Assembly: GCA_964586225.1 (NCBI GenBank)
Contig: CAZPHD010000001.1
Coordinates: 248,001 to 312,000 of the forward strand
DNA length: 64,000 nucleotides
Reading direction: 5' to 3'
Source: JANJUB01 sp964586225
GTDB lineage: Bacteria; Armatimonadota; Fimbriimonadia; Fimbriimonadales; Fimbriimonadaceae
Under the pieces are notes generated by a model. It worked only from the letters and a program-made list of their open reading frames with translations. It was not told the origin of the DNA and did not search any database. Below, one piece after another: positions 17,950-26,706 of this stretch. How positions within the stretch are numbered: the stretch's first letter is position 1; every line of letters begins with the position of its first letter. Made by a program: the position numbers and the translations under genes.

Positions 17950-18043
17950 GCCGGGAATGATGCATCGCACAGCGAGTCGACTTACCGTTGCTGCCTTCCG
18001 GCCCTGGCGGAGTTCACCGATCGTCTGCCGCGCAGTTCCCGGC
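17950..18043 (-). ncRNA. ffs: Signal recognition particle RNA, small bacterial type
   Basis: A 94-base RNA whose ends pair (GCCGGGAA with TTCCCGGC). The apical domain carries the conserved core: GCCAGGGCCGGAAGGCAGCA followed by ACGGUA, that is the GGAA tetraloop and the symmetric and asymmetric loops that bind Ffh. It works with Ffh and FtsY (encoded at 40755-41645) in co-translational targeting. There is no Alu domain, as in the 4.5S type. A possible -10 (TAGAAT on the minus strand, 18055-18060) lies just upstream; the -35 is poor. Confidence 0.93.
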
Positions 18044-18078
18044 GAAGTGCTTTGATTCTAGCACTCCGCCAGGGCCGG
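17998..18078. repeat. Perfect 16-base inverted copy of the SRP core, next to the SRP gene
   Basis: 17998-18013, inside the SRP RNA core, and 18063-18078, upstream of its 5' end, are perfect reverse complements. The upstream arm also forms an alternative 10-bp hairpin (one G-T pair) with the bases just before the RNA start (GCGGAGTGCT with AGCACTTCGC). Confidence 0.85.
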
Positions 18079-18091
18079 CGTCGGAACCCAG

Positions 18092-19600
18092 TTAGCGGTT
18101 TCCTTGTTGTTGTCGGAGCGTCTCCTGCTCCTTCTTGATGTCGGCACCCAAGCGCTCACCGCTGCCGCGAATGCTTGGCATGTCAATGATGTCCTCTTCG
18201 GTGTAGGTAAAGCGAGAGGCATCGAAGTTGGCCGTCGTCACGATCGGGCGACGGTCCGTCCAGTCGCCCCGGAGCAAAATCTGATCTCGGGTCAACTTCA
18301 GCGACGTGTAGATGACCCGTGCGGGTGGCCCCTCGCGAGGAACCAGTTTCCAGCCCTCGGTGTAGGAGCCCTTCTTCTCCCCCGGCACCCACTCCATGTT
18401 CTGTCGGATGTCCGTACGGAGGAAGTTCTTGTCCGTCATGCCCTCGCCGTTCCAGCCGAACTTGTCCTGGATGTGAAGGGCAGCTGAACGCGGGTTGTAG
18501 TAGAACTCCACCAAATACTCGTCCGTCTTGCGAGAGAACGGATACATGGTGGGGTCTTTGCTCATGTCGATCTTCTTGTTGAATCGCCGATTCTTCACGA
18601 AGACCGTGTCTTGCATGTAGGTGGCATCGCGCTCGGGGTCAAGCACAACCTCGTTCTGGCCGTCCCAATCCATGCTTGCGATCTTGAAGTTAGGATTGTT
18701 TGCGTCTCGAACGACCACCCGGATTCGAGTTCCTACCGGCAACACGTTCCACGTTCCCTGAACACGGATGACTTTTGGCTCTTCGACGATGACACGGGCG
18801 CTGAATCCTACATCAAACGGGTCGGTCGTGTCGTAGACCTGAGCCCCATAGTCTCCTCGCTGCTGGGCCAACCAACCTCTCTGGACCATTCGCACGATCA
18901 TCGTGTCGAGGTTCGCTTCGAGCGTCTCCTTTTGCTGGAACAACTGATATCCCGCGTCCGGGTCCTTCTTGTAAAGCTCATCCATCTCGCTGAAGAGCTT
19001 CCAGTAGTGGTTGAGGCCTTCCTGCAACTGATTGTTGCGCTGATAGGCATTGCTCAGGAGGTTGCGGCGGGCGGGAAGCATATCCTCACGCTCTTGCGAT
19101 TGGCGGAACCACTTGATCGACTGATGGTAGTCGTCGTCGATCTTGTGATACCAAATCCAACCGGTCTCAAAGAAGAGCTCGTACGTGTTCGGATTCTGCT
19201 TCGAACCTTCTTTGCCCAAGGCGAGGGCAGACGGCACGTAGCGGCGGTCCGAGCGCTGCTCTTCGTCCGTGAAGTTGTACGCGATGTGCCACATGCCGGT
19301 CGCGTAGATGTCGATCTGTTTAGGATCGAGGATCGTGCAGAGCCGGATGATCGGCAGAACGGCGTCGTAGTTGCCTTCGTCGAAGAACGAGTCGGCGCGA
19401 ACCCACAAGATTCCCGCCAAGAACTCGCGGAACCCAAACAGTTGCAGCAGCGTCTGGTCGGGCGAAAGCGAGTCCGCAAAGCCTTGCCCCTGCCAGTAGT
19501 TCTTTCGCCACTGATCTTGAATGAAGCCCACTTGCATCGCCATCTGCGCCACAAACGTGGCGGCCAGAATCCCGAGCAGACGTCCCTTTAGCCGTTTCAT
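18092..19600 (-). CDS. Membrane-anchored protein linked to an ABC-2 transporter
   Basis: A 502-residue protein with one N-terminal membrane helix (about 7-24), then a helical, TPR-like region (about 55-260; DEGNYDAVLPIIRLCTILDP, FETGWIWYHKIDDDYHQSIK) and a beta-rich C-terminal part with repeated strands and Trp-rich turns. It ends with a charged helix KKEQETLRQQQ. No family is certain. It follows the permease by 8 bases and the ATPase before it, so it probably serves the same transporter, perhaps as an extracytoplasmic partner. The stop lies 13 bases before the inverted SRP-core copy. Confidence 0.72.
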   Translation of the reverse strand: MKRLKGRLLGILAATFVAQMAMQVGFIQDQWRKNYWQGQGFADSLSPDQTLLQLFGFREFLAGILWVRADSFFDEGNYDAVLPIIRLCTILDPKQIDIYATGMWHIAYNFTDEEQRSDRRYVPSALALGKEGSKQNPNTYELFFETGWIWYHKIDDDYHQSIKWFRQSQEREDMLPARRNLLSNAYQRNNQLQEGLNHYWKLFSEMDELYKKDPDAGYQLFQQKETLEANLDTMIVRMVQRGWLAQQRGDYGAQVYDTTDPFDVGFSARVIVEEPKVIRVQGTWNVLPVGTRIRVVVRDANNPNFKIASMDWDGQNEVVLDPERDATYMQDTVFVKNRRFNKKIDMSKDPTMYPFSRKTDEYLVEFYYNPRSAALHIQDKFGWNGEGMTDKNFLRTDIRQNMEWVPGEKKGSYTEGWKLVPREGPPARVIYTSLKLTRDQILLRGDWTDRRPIVTTANFDASRFTYTEEDIIDMPSIRGSGERLGADIKKEQETLRQQQGNR

Positions 19601-19607
19601 GGTGTGC

Positions 19608-20396
19608 TCAAACCTCGCGCTTGTCGAAGATGACCATGCCCGCGACGAGCAAGCCCGCCGAGTAGCAGATCGCGTAAAGGATGATGAAGACGTAGTATTT
19701 CTGCTCGTTTTCGATCACCTGGCCAGGGTTGATGATCGGGTTCTTCACGTCATAGTGTGAGAACGCTGGCATCGCACCGGTCACGAACTTGGCCACGCTC
19801 TGCATGATGGGGCTCGCTCCCGAGTTCGACGCAATGGAAGCGTAGAGCGGGCTCAATACCGTGCCCACGCCCCAAATGCCGATCGAGAGGAAGAAGTTCA
19901 CGAGCGGGGTGGTGAAGGTCGAAAAGAAGATGCAGACCGCGGTGAGTAGCATCATCTCCAAGAAATAGAAGAACGGCTGTCGCGCCACTTCCAGGAGACG
20001 CTCGGGCGTCGGATTCTGGAAGATGTAGAACAGCAGGACCATGACGCTCGACATCAAAACGATCATCAGGCCTAGGGCCATCACCGCACCCATGAACTTG
20101 CCGACCAAGAATTGCCAGCGCATGACGGGCTTGGAGAGGATCGTGTAGATGGTGCGCCGCTCGATCTCGTTCGGGATCATGTAGATCGTCAAGATGATGG
20201 CAATGAGTGCGCTCGTGAAGCGAAGCACCGCGTACATCGTCGAGATCATCGTCGATTGCTCAGAGCGTGCGGTAAGCACGGAGAGCGACGGAATGATGCT
20301 CAAGAGCAGAACGCCGATAAAGAGAATGATCAAGAGCACGCGGCGGCGAATCGCTTCGCCAACCGTCGTGGTTGCAATCGCCATGATGGGTCTCAA
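19608..20396 (-). CDS. ABC-2 type transporter permease
   Basis: A 262-residue membrane protein with six predicted helices, the ABC-2 plan. The segment MIPNEIERRTIYTILSKPVMRWQFLVGK near residue 77 is the diagnostic motif of NosY/ABC-2 permeases. Substrate unknown. The listed start is TTG at 20396, which overlaps the ATPase stop (TTGA) with GGAGG close upstream; the ATG four codons later is an alternative. It forms a transporter with the upstream ATPase. Confidence 0.9.
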   Translation of the reverse strand: MRPIMAIATTTVGEAIRRRVLLIILFIGVLLLSIIPSLSVLTARSEQSTMISTMYAVLRFTSALIAIILTIYMIPNEIERRTIYTILSKPVMRWQFLVGKFMGAVMALGLMIVLMSSVMVLLFYIFQNPTPERLLEVARQPFFYFLEMMLLTAVCIFFSTFTTPLVNFFLSIGIWGVGTVLSPLYASIASNSGASPIMQSVAKFVTGAMPAFSHYDVKNPIINPGQVIENEQKYYVFIILYAICYSAGLLVAGMVIFDKREV

Positions 20397-21355
20397 TGGG
20401 CACCTCCGGCAACATCGGCCGGCTTCTTCTTCTTACTGGCGTCGTCGTCGCGGACGGTCTCAATGAAGAGATCCTCCAGTCGCTTACGGCGCGGGGTCAA
20501 GGAAACGACGCGTCCCTTCACGTTGCGGATCGAGTCGATCACCGAGTTGGGATCGCCTTCGTCAGGCATGTCGATAATCAGTCGTCCGTCATGGAACGAG
20601 ATCGTGCTGTCACCGCCGCTGGCCTTGAGTTCATCCGCCATCTCACGCGAGACATCGTCGGCGATGATCTCGATCCGGCCACCGCTGAGCAAGTCATCCA
20701 ACTTGCCCTGACGGACGATGACGCCCTTGTTGATGATCGCCACCCGGTCGCAGATCCGCTCAACTTCGCTGAGCTCGTGGCTCGAAATGAAAACCGTTCG
20801 GCCCTCATCGCGGAAGTTCAAGATCAAGTCACGAATCTCGATATGGGCAATCGGATCGAGACCACCCGTTGGCTCATCAAGGAAGAGCAGCTTCGGATCG
20901 TTGAGCAACGATTGGGCAAGGCCAATGCGCTGCTGCATGCCCTTCGAGAACTGCGAAATCGTCTTCGACTTGTCCGCGGCGAGGTTAACACGCTCCAGCA
21001 ACGAGTTGAAAAGAGCCTCATCTTTGATGCCGAACAGGGCCCCGTAGAACCGGAGGATCTCCAGCCCGGTCATGTGCTCGTAGTAATACGGGCGCTCGGG
21101 CAGGTAGGAGATGATCCGGTGGACATCCATGTCCCCGATCTCTTTGCCGAGGACATAGCCCTCGCCGCCGGTCGGGTAGATGATGCCCAGAAGCATCTTG
21201 ATCGTGGTCGTCTTGCCAGCCCCGTTGGGGCCAAGGAAACCAAAGATCTCGCCTTCCTCGACCGTGAGATCGAGGTCGTTGACAACGTTGATGTAGCCGT
21301 GCAGTCGCGACTTGTACGTTTTGGTTAGTTTGCGGGTCTCGATGGCGGCGGCCAA
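20393..21355 (-). CDS. ABC-2 type transporter ATP-binding protein
   Basis: A 320-residue ATPase: Walker A GPNGAGKTTTIKMLLG near residue 41, signature FSKGMQQRIGLAQSLL near 138, Walker B LLFLDEPTGGLDP near 158, and ISSHELSEVERICD near 191. The C-terminal 90 residues form the regulatory extension usual in CcmA/NatA-type ATPases. The start is TTG at 21355 with GGAGGTG 9 bases upstream. First gene of the transporter operon; a TATACT -10 lies upstream with a weak -35. Confidence 0.93.
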   Translation of the reverse strand: MAAAIETRKLTKTYKSRLHGYINVVNDLDLTVEEGEIFGFLGPNGAGKTTTIKMLLGIIYPTGGEGYVLGKEIGDMDVHRIISYLPERPYYYEHMTGLEILRFYGALFGIKDEALFNSLLERVNLAADKSKTISQFSKGMQQRIGLAQSLLNDPKLLFLDEPTGGLDPIAHIEIRDLILNFRDEGRTVFISSHELSEVERICDRVAIINKGVIVRQGKLDDLLSGGRIEIIADDVSREMADELKASGGDSTISFHDGRLIIDMPDEGDPNSVIDSIRNVKGRVVSLTPRRKRLEDLFIETVRDDDASKKKKPADVAGGAH

Positions 21356-21485
21356 AAGCTGCGCACCTCCAGGGGTGAATTGAACGTGGAGTATACCGTG
21401 CGGCTTTCACCTCCCGGCTCCGTGAGTCTAAACACAAGCCGCGCACGATTGGTTCGCCCAATTTGAAGAATTTTAGAGTTCGGCC

Positions 21486-21514
21486 TTGGAATTCTGGCCA
21501 AGACTCGCTATAAT
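21486..21514 (+). promoter_or_regulatory. Strong sigma70-type promoter of the orphan small RNA
   Basis: TTGGAA (21486-21491), exactly 17 bases, TATAAT (21509-21514). The expected start is about 21521, which is also where the first predicted stem begins. Confidence 0.85.
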
Positions 21515-21520
21515 GCTTCC

Positions 21521-21637
21521 GTCAGCGGTCGTGAGCCCTCGGAGATCTTAGGGACCAACGAGAAGGGTGAGAGCCGCTTGACCGAGCCTTAGCGGGAATG
21601 CTCTTTGCTCTCCTTTCAGCGTTCCCGCATTTTTTTT
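21521..21637 (+). ncRNA. Orphan structured small RNA, unidentified
   Basis: A transcription unit of about 117 bases without an open frame: clear promoter, no Shine-Dalgarno, strong terminator. The first eight bases GTCAGCGG (21521-21528) pair with CCGCTTGAC (21574-21582, one bulged T), so the predicted start coincides with a closing stem. Inside, CCCT (21536-21539) can pair with AGGG (21550-21553). The 3' end is an 11-bp terminator stem. It lies between the divergent ABC operon and the end of the acyl-CoA synthetase gene, and nothing follows on this strand, so it is a free RNA rather than a leader. I could not match it to 6S, tmRNA, RNase P or any riboswitch I know. Confidence 0.72.
21592..21637 (+). 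terminator. Rho-independent terminator of the small RNA
   Basis: An 11-bp stem with one G-T pair (21592-21602 with 21618-21628), a 15-base loop, then A and eight Ts (21630-21637). It ends exactly at the stop codon of the convergent acyl-CoA synthetase gene. Confidence 0.93.
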
Positions 21638-23323
21638 CTAACCTACAAGTTCGCGTAGCACGTCGCCAAACTTTTCTTTGACGACCTTCCGACGTACCTT
21701 CAAGCTTGGGGTGAGCTCACCCGACTCGATGCTGAAAGCGGCCGCCAGCACCGCGTGCTTCTTCACCTTTTCGAAGTCGGCGAGCGTCTTGTTGACCGCA
21801 TCAACTTCGCCCTTGACGAGTGCCTTGACCTCGGGATTGGCGGCCAGGGAAGCATCGTCAGCGCTTGAGCCCAGCTTCTCACGCACGCGGTCGAAGTTCG
21901 GGATCACGAGCCCATAGAGGAACTCGTGCCCGTCGCCGAACAGCACGACTTCCTGAATGAACGCACTCTCCTTGAGGGTGTTCTCAATCTTCTGCGGAGC
22001 TACGTTCTTGCCGTTGGCGAGGACGATGATGTCCTTCTTGCGATCAGTGATCTTGAGGTTCTTGCCCTCAAACTCGCCGATGTCTCCGGTATGGAACCAT
22101 CCGTCGGCATCAATGGCCTGAGCGGTTTCTTCCGGCAGGTTGTAATAGCCTTCCATCAAGCCGGGTCCGCGCACCAGAATCTCGCCGTCCTCAGCGATCT
22201 TGACTTCCATGTCCATGGGTTCGCCGACCGTCCAATACTTGTTGCGATCGGGGTGGTTTATGGTCGTCCCTGCCGCGGTCTCGGTCAGGCCCCAACCTTG
22301 TAGCACCACAAATCGGAAGGCGAGATAGAACCTTGCCACGTGTGGGGGAAGCGCCGCGCCACCCGAAACGAAGTAGCGCATGCGACCGCCAACGCGCTCG
22401 CGAATCTTGGCTCCTACGAGTTTGTCGAGGATGCCTGCGAACGGCGCAAACTTGCCATCGGCCCGCTTAGCACCTTGATCAAGCGCCCAAAAGAACAGCT
22501 TCTGACGAAGCGGCGGCTGTTTCTTCGCACCGTCGACGATCTTGTCCATCGTGGCTTCGAGGAAACGCGGCACACACAGCATGACGGTCGGTTTCACGGT
22601 CATGAGATCACTGGCAAGGCTGGCCAAGCTCTTTGAGAACGCTACCGTGGCACCGAGCATGATCGGAAGGGCCTGCCCGGCGACCCGCTCAAACACATGC
22701 GACATCGGCAAGAAGGTGAGAAAAGTGTCGTCGTGGTTGAGCGGAATGTGTCTAGGTGCGAATCCGATGACATGTAGGATCGCGCGGTGGCTTAACATAG
22801 CGCCCTTGGGGTTGCCCGTGGTGCCACTTGTGTAGATGAACGTGCTGACTTCGTTGATGTCTGCTCGGTCGATCTCGGCTTCCCATTCAGCGACCGGCAT
22901 GTCGGCAACTCTCGCCGCCGTCATGATCTCATCAAGCAGGCGCTTACGTCCGTCAAAGTCGGCGACTTTGGCCTGCTGTTCGGGCGTGCTTGAGATCACG
23001 GCCGCCGATTCAGCGTCGCGCACGATATAGAGGGTCTGGTCAGCGGGAAGAGTCGGATAGATCGGGACGAGCACGACGCCGATGCAACGGCAAGCCCAGT
23101 CGACGACGCTCCACTCATAGCAGTTCTCGCTCTGAAGCGCGAGACGGTCGCCCCGCTGGAGTCCCCATTCTTTGAGCACCGCGCAAACCCGTCGAACGAG
23201 CTCTTCCAACTCTCCATACGAGATCGAACGAAACTCCTTGCCATCCGGCACGAGCATGGCGGTCTTTTCTGGCCACGTCCGACAACTGGTCCGGAGCATG
23301 TCCCCGAGCGACTTCAGTTCCAT
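21638..23323 (-). CDS. Long-chain fatty acid--CoA ligase (AMP-forming)
   Basis: A 561-residue acyl-adenylate enzyme. The P-loop-like motif YTSGTTGNPKGAML is near residue 163, the A5-type motif GWGLTETAAGTT near 330, the A7 region GWFHTGDIGEF near 405 and ITDRKKDIIVLANGKNVAP near 425. It activates fatty acids with ATP and CoA for lipid synthesis or degradation. The start is set at the ATG at 23323 (MELKSLGDML); the longer reading from 23380 adds an unrelated basic stretch that overlaps the next gene. Gap of 37 bases to the secreted protein upstream. Confidence 0.93.
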   Translation of the reverse strand: MELKSLGDMLRTSCRTWPEKTAMLVPDGKEFRSISYGELEELVRRVCAVLKEWGLQRGDRLALQSENCYEWSVVDWACRCIGVVLVPIYPTLPADQTLYIVRDAESAAVISSTPEQQAKVADFDGRKRLLDEIMTAARVADMPVAEWEAEIDRADINEVSTFIYTSGTTGNPKGAMLSHRAILHVIGFAPRHIPLNHDDTFLTFLPMSHVFERVAGQALPIMLGATVAFSKSLASLASDLMTVKPTVMLCVPRFLEATMDKIVDGAKKQPPLRQKLFFWALDQGAKRADGKFAPFAGILDKLVGAKIRERVGGRMRYFVSGGAALPPHVARFYLAFRFVVLQGWGLTETAAGTTINHPDRNKYWTVGEPMDMEVKIAEDGEILVRGPGLMEGYYNLPEETAQAIDADGWFHTGDIGEFEGKNLKITDRKKDIIVLANGKNVAPQKIENTLKESAFIQEVVLFGDGHEFLYGLVIPNFDRVREKLGSSADDASLAANPEVKALVKGEVDAVNKTLADFEKVKKHAVLAAAFSIESGELTPSLKVRRKVVKEKFGDVLRELVG

Positions 23324-23360
23324 GATTCGGCAAGTATAGCAGTCACGCCTCAGGCCGAGC

Positions 23361-24188
23361 CTAGTTCTTCCGTGTGCCAATCACCATGTCTTTGAGTGTC
23401 AGGTGCTGGTTGAAGCGATACGAGGCCGTCCACATCATCGCCCAGGTCTTGCCTTTGGGATCCACGCGGACGTGGCGCACCGTCACCGGAAGGTTCCTCG
23501 ACGCATCAATCACGATTTCAAACGTGCTCTGGCCTAGCGTCTTCACGGCCGCGCCCGCGCGCTGGGCGTGGATCCGATAGTGCCGGAAGCTCTGGCCCTG
23601 ATATTTCATGGTGCGCTCTTCGACAGTCGTCTTGTAGCCATCTAGGCCCGCACCGAGGGCCGCAAGCACGGGTTTCCACGCGTCAACGCCGTCGGTTAAG
23701 CCCTGGAACATGATGCGCGGGAAATCGGTTTCGAACAAGCGGACCAAAGAAGCCCCCTTGAGCCGCGTTGCGTCCAGTTTGTGATTCGTCGCCATCTGGA
23801 CAATTTTTTCGTCAACGCGGACGGTTCGGAACTTGCCGTCATTTGCGGTGCTGCATGAGAACGGAACCTCGTGGAGCACAACATAGTCCACGCGGTAGAG
23901 CTTGCCGCCCATCACCCGAAAGTCCAGCGTTGGCGTCGTGAAGTAGCCTTGTCCCTCGGGTGTCTGCACCAGAATGATCAGATCGGCGGCGGTGTTGGTC
24001 AGGCGCATGGTGGTGTTGGCAACCTTGTCGCCAATCTGCGCCAGGCTCGTTTTGGACTTGACCCATGGGGCTCTTCCCGGCGGGTCAATCCTTAAACGAG
24101 AAGGAACTTCGCCCGGCTTGGGCGTCTGCGCTAAAGCAATCGCCCCCGCGAGTCCAATACCAACAACCCATGCTCGATAAATCATCAA
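23361..24188 (-). CDS. Secreted LolA/DUF1571-like protein
   Basis: A 275-residue protein with a signal peptide (hydrophobic 5-20, cleavage near AIALAQ). The mature part is beta-rich and resembles outer-membrane lipoprotein carrier or DUF1571 proteins: a repeated pattern of curved strands (STFEIVIDASRNLPVTVRHV, TASYRFNQHLTLKDM) at the C-terminus. Such proteins bind lipid in a half-barrel; this role is inferred from the pattern only. The ATG overlaps the stop of the GH57 gene by 4 bases. Confidence 0.65.
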   Translation of the reverse strand: MMIYRAWVVGIGLAGAIALAQTPKPGEVPSRLRIDPPGRAPWVKSKTSLAQIGDKVANTTMRLTNTAADLIILVQTPEGQGYFTTPTLDFRVMGGKLYRVDYVVLHEVPFSCSTANDGKFRTVRVDEKIVQMATNHKLDATRLKGASLVRLFETDFPRIMFQGLTDGVDAWKPVLAALGAGLDGYKTTVEERTMKYQGQSFRHYRIHAQRAGAAVKTLGQSTFEIVIDASRNLPVTVRHVRVDPKGKTWAMMWTASYRFNQHLTLKDMVIGTRKN

Positions 24189-25912
24189 CCTAGAAATGCC
24201 TCGCTAATCGGAAACTTCGATCCCGCTGGGACCTCCACGCGCGCCCATATCGAAACATCGATGTCGGCGAAAGGCGCGTCTTTTAGACGGCACTCTTGAT
24301 AAAACGCTTCATCTTCGGCGTTGGGTTCCCCTCCCGCCGCGACGGCCTCCGCCAAATCAGCCAGCCGATTGAACCGATCAATGTGGTCCTGGAACCTAAC
24401 CTCGGCATAGTCGCGCGCCGAGAATGTCGAAATCAAGAACTGCCAATCCGAGGCTTCGGCAAGGAGCAGTTCGCGGGCGGCTTGCTGGATGATCTCCGCT
24501 GCACGCCCGGGCGCCTCGAGGTTCGCCAGGCTGACCATGCGTCGCTGGCAGGGCTGTAAGCGCTCCCACGTCCAGACGTTGCCGTCATTGATCCACACAT
24601 AGTGGTAGCCGCCTTCGCCCCATGATCCCTCGGGCATTGTGATCATATGCCGACTGGGCTCACGGTCAATGAGATCACCGCCCGAGATCATTTCGATGTC
24701 CGGATCGTTGTGAATACGCACCGATGTTTCGTAGAGGAACTCGGGGCCCTCCCACCACCAGTGGCCAAACAGCTCGGTGTCGTACATCGCAACCACCGTC
24801 CCCTCGCGCCCCGACGCCCCCTTGTAGCTAGCGAGGGTGCTTTTGAGCGTCCGCACCATGTCATCGGCGTGGTTGCCCAGGTTCTCAAACGCCTTCCACG
24901 CGTCGTAAGGTGCCTTCTTGCCGAGGTCGCGTTTGTCTTCGCTGATCCGCCAATAGCGATGCCGCCCTGGATACAACTGTTTGTGGAATTCAAGGTAGTG
25001 CGGGTCGCCGGGATAGCCGTGTTCGCCCGACCAGACCTTGACCGTGGTTTCGGGGTCGCGGGCGAAGACGGTGACGCCGTTCGGGAGCCGGTAGTGCTCG
25101 TATTCGCTCCGGAACTCCTCAGGCGGAGTGAAGAACTTGCTCGACCGCGCGAACATCTCGGCGAGTTGCGGGAAGTTCGCGGCGTAGGTGCCCAGCGGTT
25201 GGCCGCCGCGGATCATGTGCGAGTCCACGAACGTGTACTCGATCCCATTCTCGGCCAGAAACTCCTCCACGCCTTTGCGCTTCCAGGCCGGACCATCGGG
25301 CTCGACGGGCGAACGCCACTCGTAGCCGGGGCGATAGGCACACTCGGGCATCCAGATGCCTCGCGGTTTCCGCCCGAAGTGCCGCTCATAGGTCGAGACT
25401 CCGAGTTTGACCTGGGCTTGAACGGATTCATCGGTTCCTGCCAGTGGCAGATAGCCGTGGGTGGCTCCGCAGGTGATGACCTCGATGGCACCGCGGTCTT
25501 GCATTTCGCGGAATCCGCCGATGATTGAGCGATCCCAACGCGTCCGAAACTGCGTCAGCCCCCGCCGGAACCAACGCTCCCACATCGCCGCCAATCCGAC
25601 CATGTGGAGTTCACCGCTTTCGGCGAATCGATGCGCATCCCCCTGGGCAAATGCTATTTTCTCCTCGCAGTAGCCCTCGAACTCCGATTTAAAGGCTGGG
25701 TCCTCAAGCTGCTCCGCGAGGATCGGCGTCATGTTGACGGTCCACCGCGGGGCGATGCCTTGCTGCATCAGCCGGTCAAGTACGTCAAGGAGGGGCAGGT
25801 AACACTCGATCGCGGACTCGTTGATCCAGTCGGTGCCGTGGGGAGACTTCCCGTGAGACAACACATACGGCATGTGCGAGTGGAGGCACAGCAGCAAGCG
25901 GCCGACAGGCAT
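24185..25912 (-). CDS. GH57 family 1,4-alpha-glucan branching enzyme-like protein
   Basis: A 575-residue enzyme of glycoside hydrolase family 57. It begins GRLLLCLHSHMPYV, the family opening with the metal-like HxH. The predicted nucleophile Glu is in IWMPECAYRPGYEW near residue 190 and the acid Asp in VAMYDTELFGHWWWEGP near 378. The overall plan, with a helical C-terminal domain (ARELLLAEASDWQFL), matches the Thermus/Thermococcus type branching enzyme (DUF1957). It would form alpha-1,6 branches in a glycogen-like polymer. No other glycogen gene is nearby. Confidence 0.87.
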   Translation of the reverse strand: MPVGRLLLCLHSHMPYVLSHGKSPHGTDWINESAIECYLPLLDVLDRLMQQGIAPRWTVNMTPILAEQLEDPAFKSEFEGYCEEKIAFAQGDAHRFAESGELHMVGLAAMWERWFRRGLTQFRTRWDRSIIGGFREMQDRGAIEVITCGATHGYLPLAGTDESVQAQVKLGVSTYERHFGRKPRGIWMPECAYRPGYEWRSPVEPDGPAWKRKGVEEFLAENGIEYTFVDSHMIRGGQPLGTYAANFPQLAEMFARSSKFFTPPEEFRSEYEHYRLPNGVTVFARDPETTVKVWSGEHGYPGDPHYLEFHKQLYPGRHRYWRISEDKRDLGKKAPYDAWKAFENLGNHADDMVRTLKSTLASYKGASGREGTVVAMYDTELFGHWWWEGPEFLYETSVRIHNDPDIEMISGGDLIDREPSRHMITMPEGSWGEGGYHYVWINDGNVWTWERLQPCQRRMVSLANLEAPGRAAEIIQQAARELLLAEASDWQFLISTFSARDYAEVRFQDHIDRFNRLADLAEAVAAGGEPNAEDEAFYQECRLKDAPFADIDVSIWARVEVPAGSKFPISEAFLG

Positions 25913-25919
25913 GCTCCGA

Positions 25920-26645
25920 TTATGACGGGCTGGACTCGTCCGCCGTCGCCGCCTCGCGCTTGGCCGCGCGAACCTTCAGGATCATCGGCAACACCGACAA
26001 CGCGATGACCGCGAGAATCACGACCTCGAACCGCTCTCGGACGAACTCGATCTGACCGAAGAAATAGCCCGCCGCCATACAGACATAGACCCAAAACAGC
26101 CCGCCCCCAAAGCTGTAGGCAAGAAACTTGCGAAACTCCATTTGCCCCATGCCCGCCACAAAGGGCGCAAACGTCCGCACGATGGGAACAAACCGGGCGA
26201 GCACGAGCGTCTTGCCGCCGTACCGCTCGAAATACTTTCGGGTCTTCTCCAGGTGGCTGCGCTTGAAGAATCGGCTGTCTTCTTTTGTGAAGAGCCTTTC
26301 GCCGAACCGCTTGCCTATCTGATAGTTCACGTTATCGCCGATGAAGGCGGCGGCAATGAGCAAACTGGAGAGGATCCAGAAGTTGAGAGAGCCTTCTTCC
26401 GGATGGCAGAGTACGCCCAGCAGGAACAGTAGCGAATCTCCCGGCAACCATGGGCAAACGACCAGCCCCGTCTCGGCAAAGATGACGGCAAAGAGAATCG
26501 CGTAAACGCCGGTGCCGTAGTTCGCCACCGCGTCCTTGATCATGCCTTCGAGACCATCGAACAGGCCCGCGATAGGGAAGAGGTGACCACCGATGCCATT
26601 CAGCTCGGTCGCCGATCTAAGAATCTCACCGAGGCCATCAAGCAT
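25920..26645 (-). CDS. DedA family membrane protein
   Basis: A 241-residue inner-membrane protein of the DedA/SNARE-associated family. Key motifs: AVIFAETGLVVCPWLPGDSLLF near residue 55, NYQIGKRFGERLF near 108 and the Arg/Gly motif RFVPIVRTFAPFVAGMGQM near 150. Family members are lipid scramblase-type proteins, known to flip undecaprenyl phosphate or phosphatidylethanolamine. The C-terminus has a further helix and a polar tail. Seven bases separate it from the GH57 gene. Confidence 0.92.
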   Translation of the reverse strand: MLDGLGEILRSATELNGIGGHLFPIAGLFDGLEGMIKDAVANYGTGVYAILFAVIFAETGLVVCPWLPGDSLLFLLGVLCHPEEGSLNFWILSSLLIAAAFIGDNVNYQIGKRFGERLFTKEDSRFFKRSHLEKTRKYFERYGGKTLVLARFVPIVRTFAPFVAGMGQMEFRKFLAYSFGGGLFWVYVCMAAGYFFGQIEFVRERFEVVILAVIALSVLPMILKVRAAKREAATADESSPS

Positions 26646-26706
26646 GAGGAGGGAGGTTACCTGAAGGTGGTTCCGGCGTCCCGCCGGAACCTGTGTTTAT
26701 TTCAAC

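Noticed and set aside
21521..21637. ZTP or guanidine riboswitch
   Set aside because: A GGUCGUGA-like stretch is present, but the rest of either core is absent and no gene follows on that strand.
24647..25528. 293-codon plus-strand frame opposite the GH57 gene
   Set aside because: The minus-strand frame carries the catalytic motifs; the opposite frame has no motif or ribosome site.
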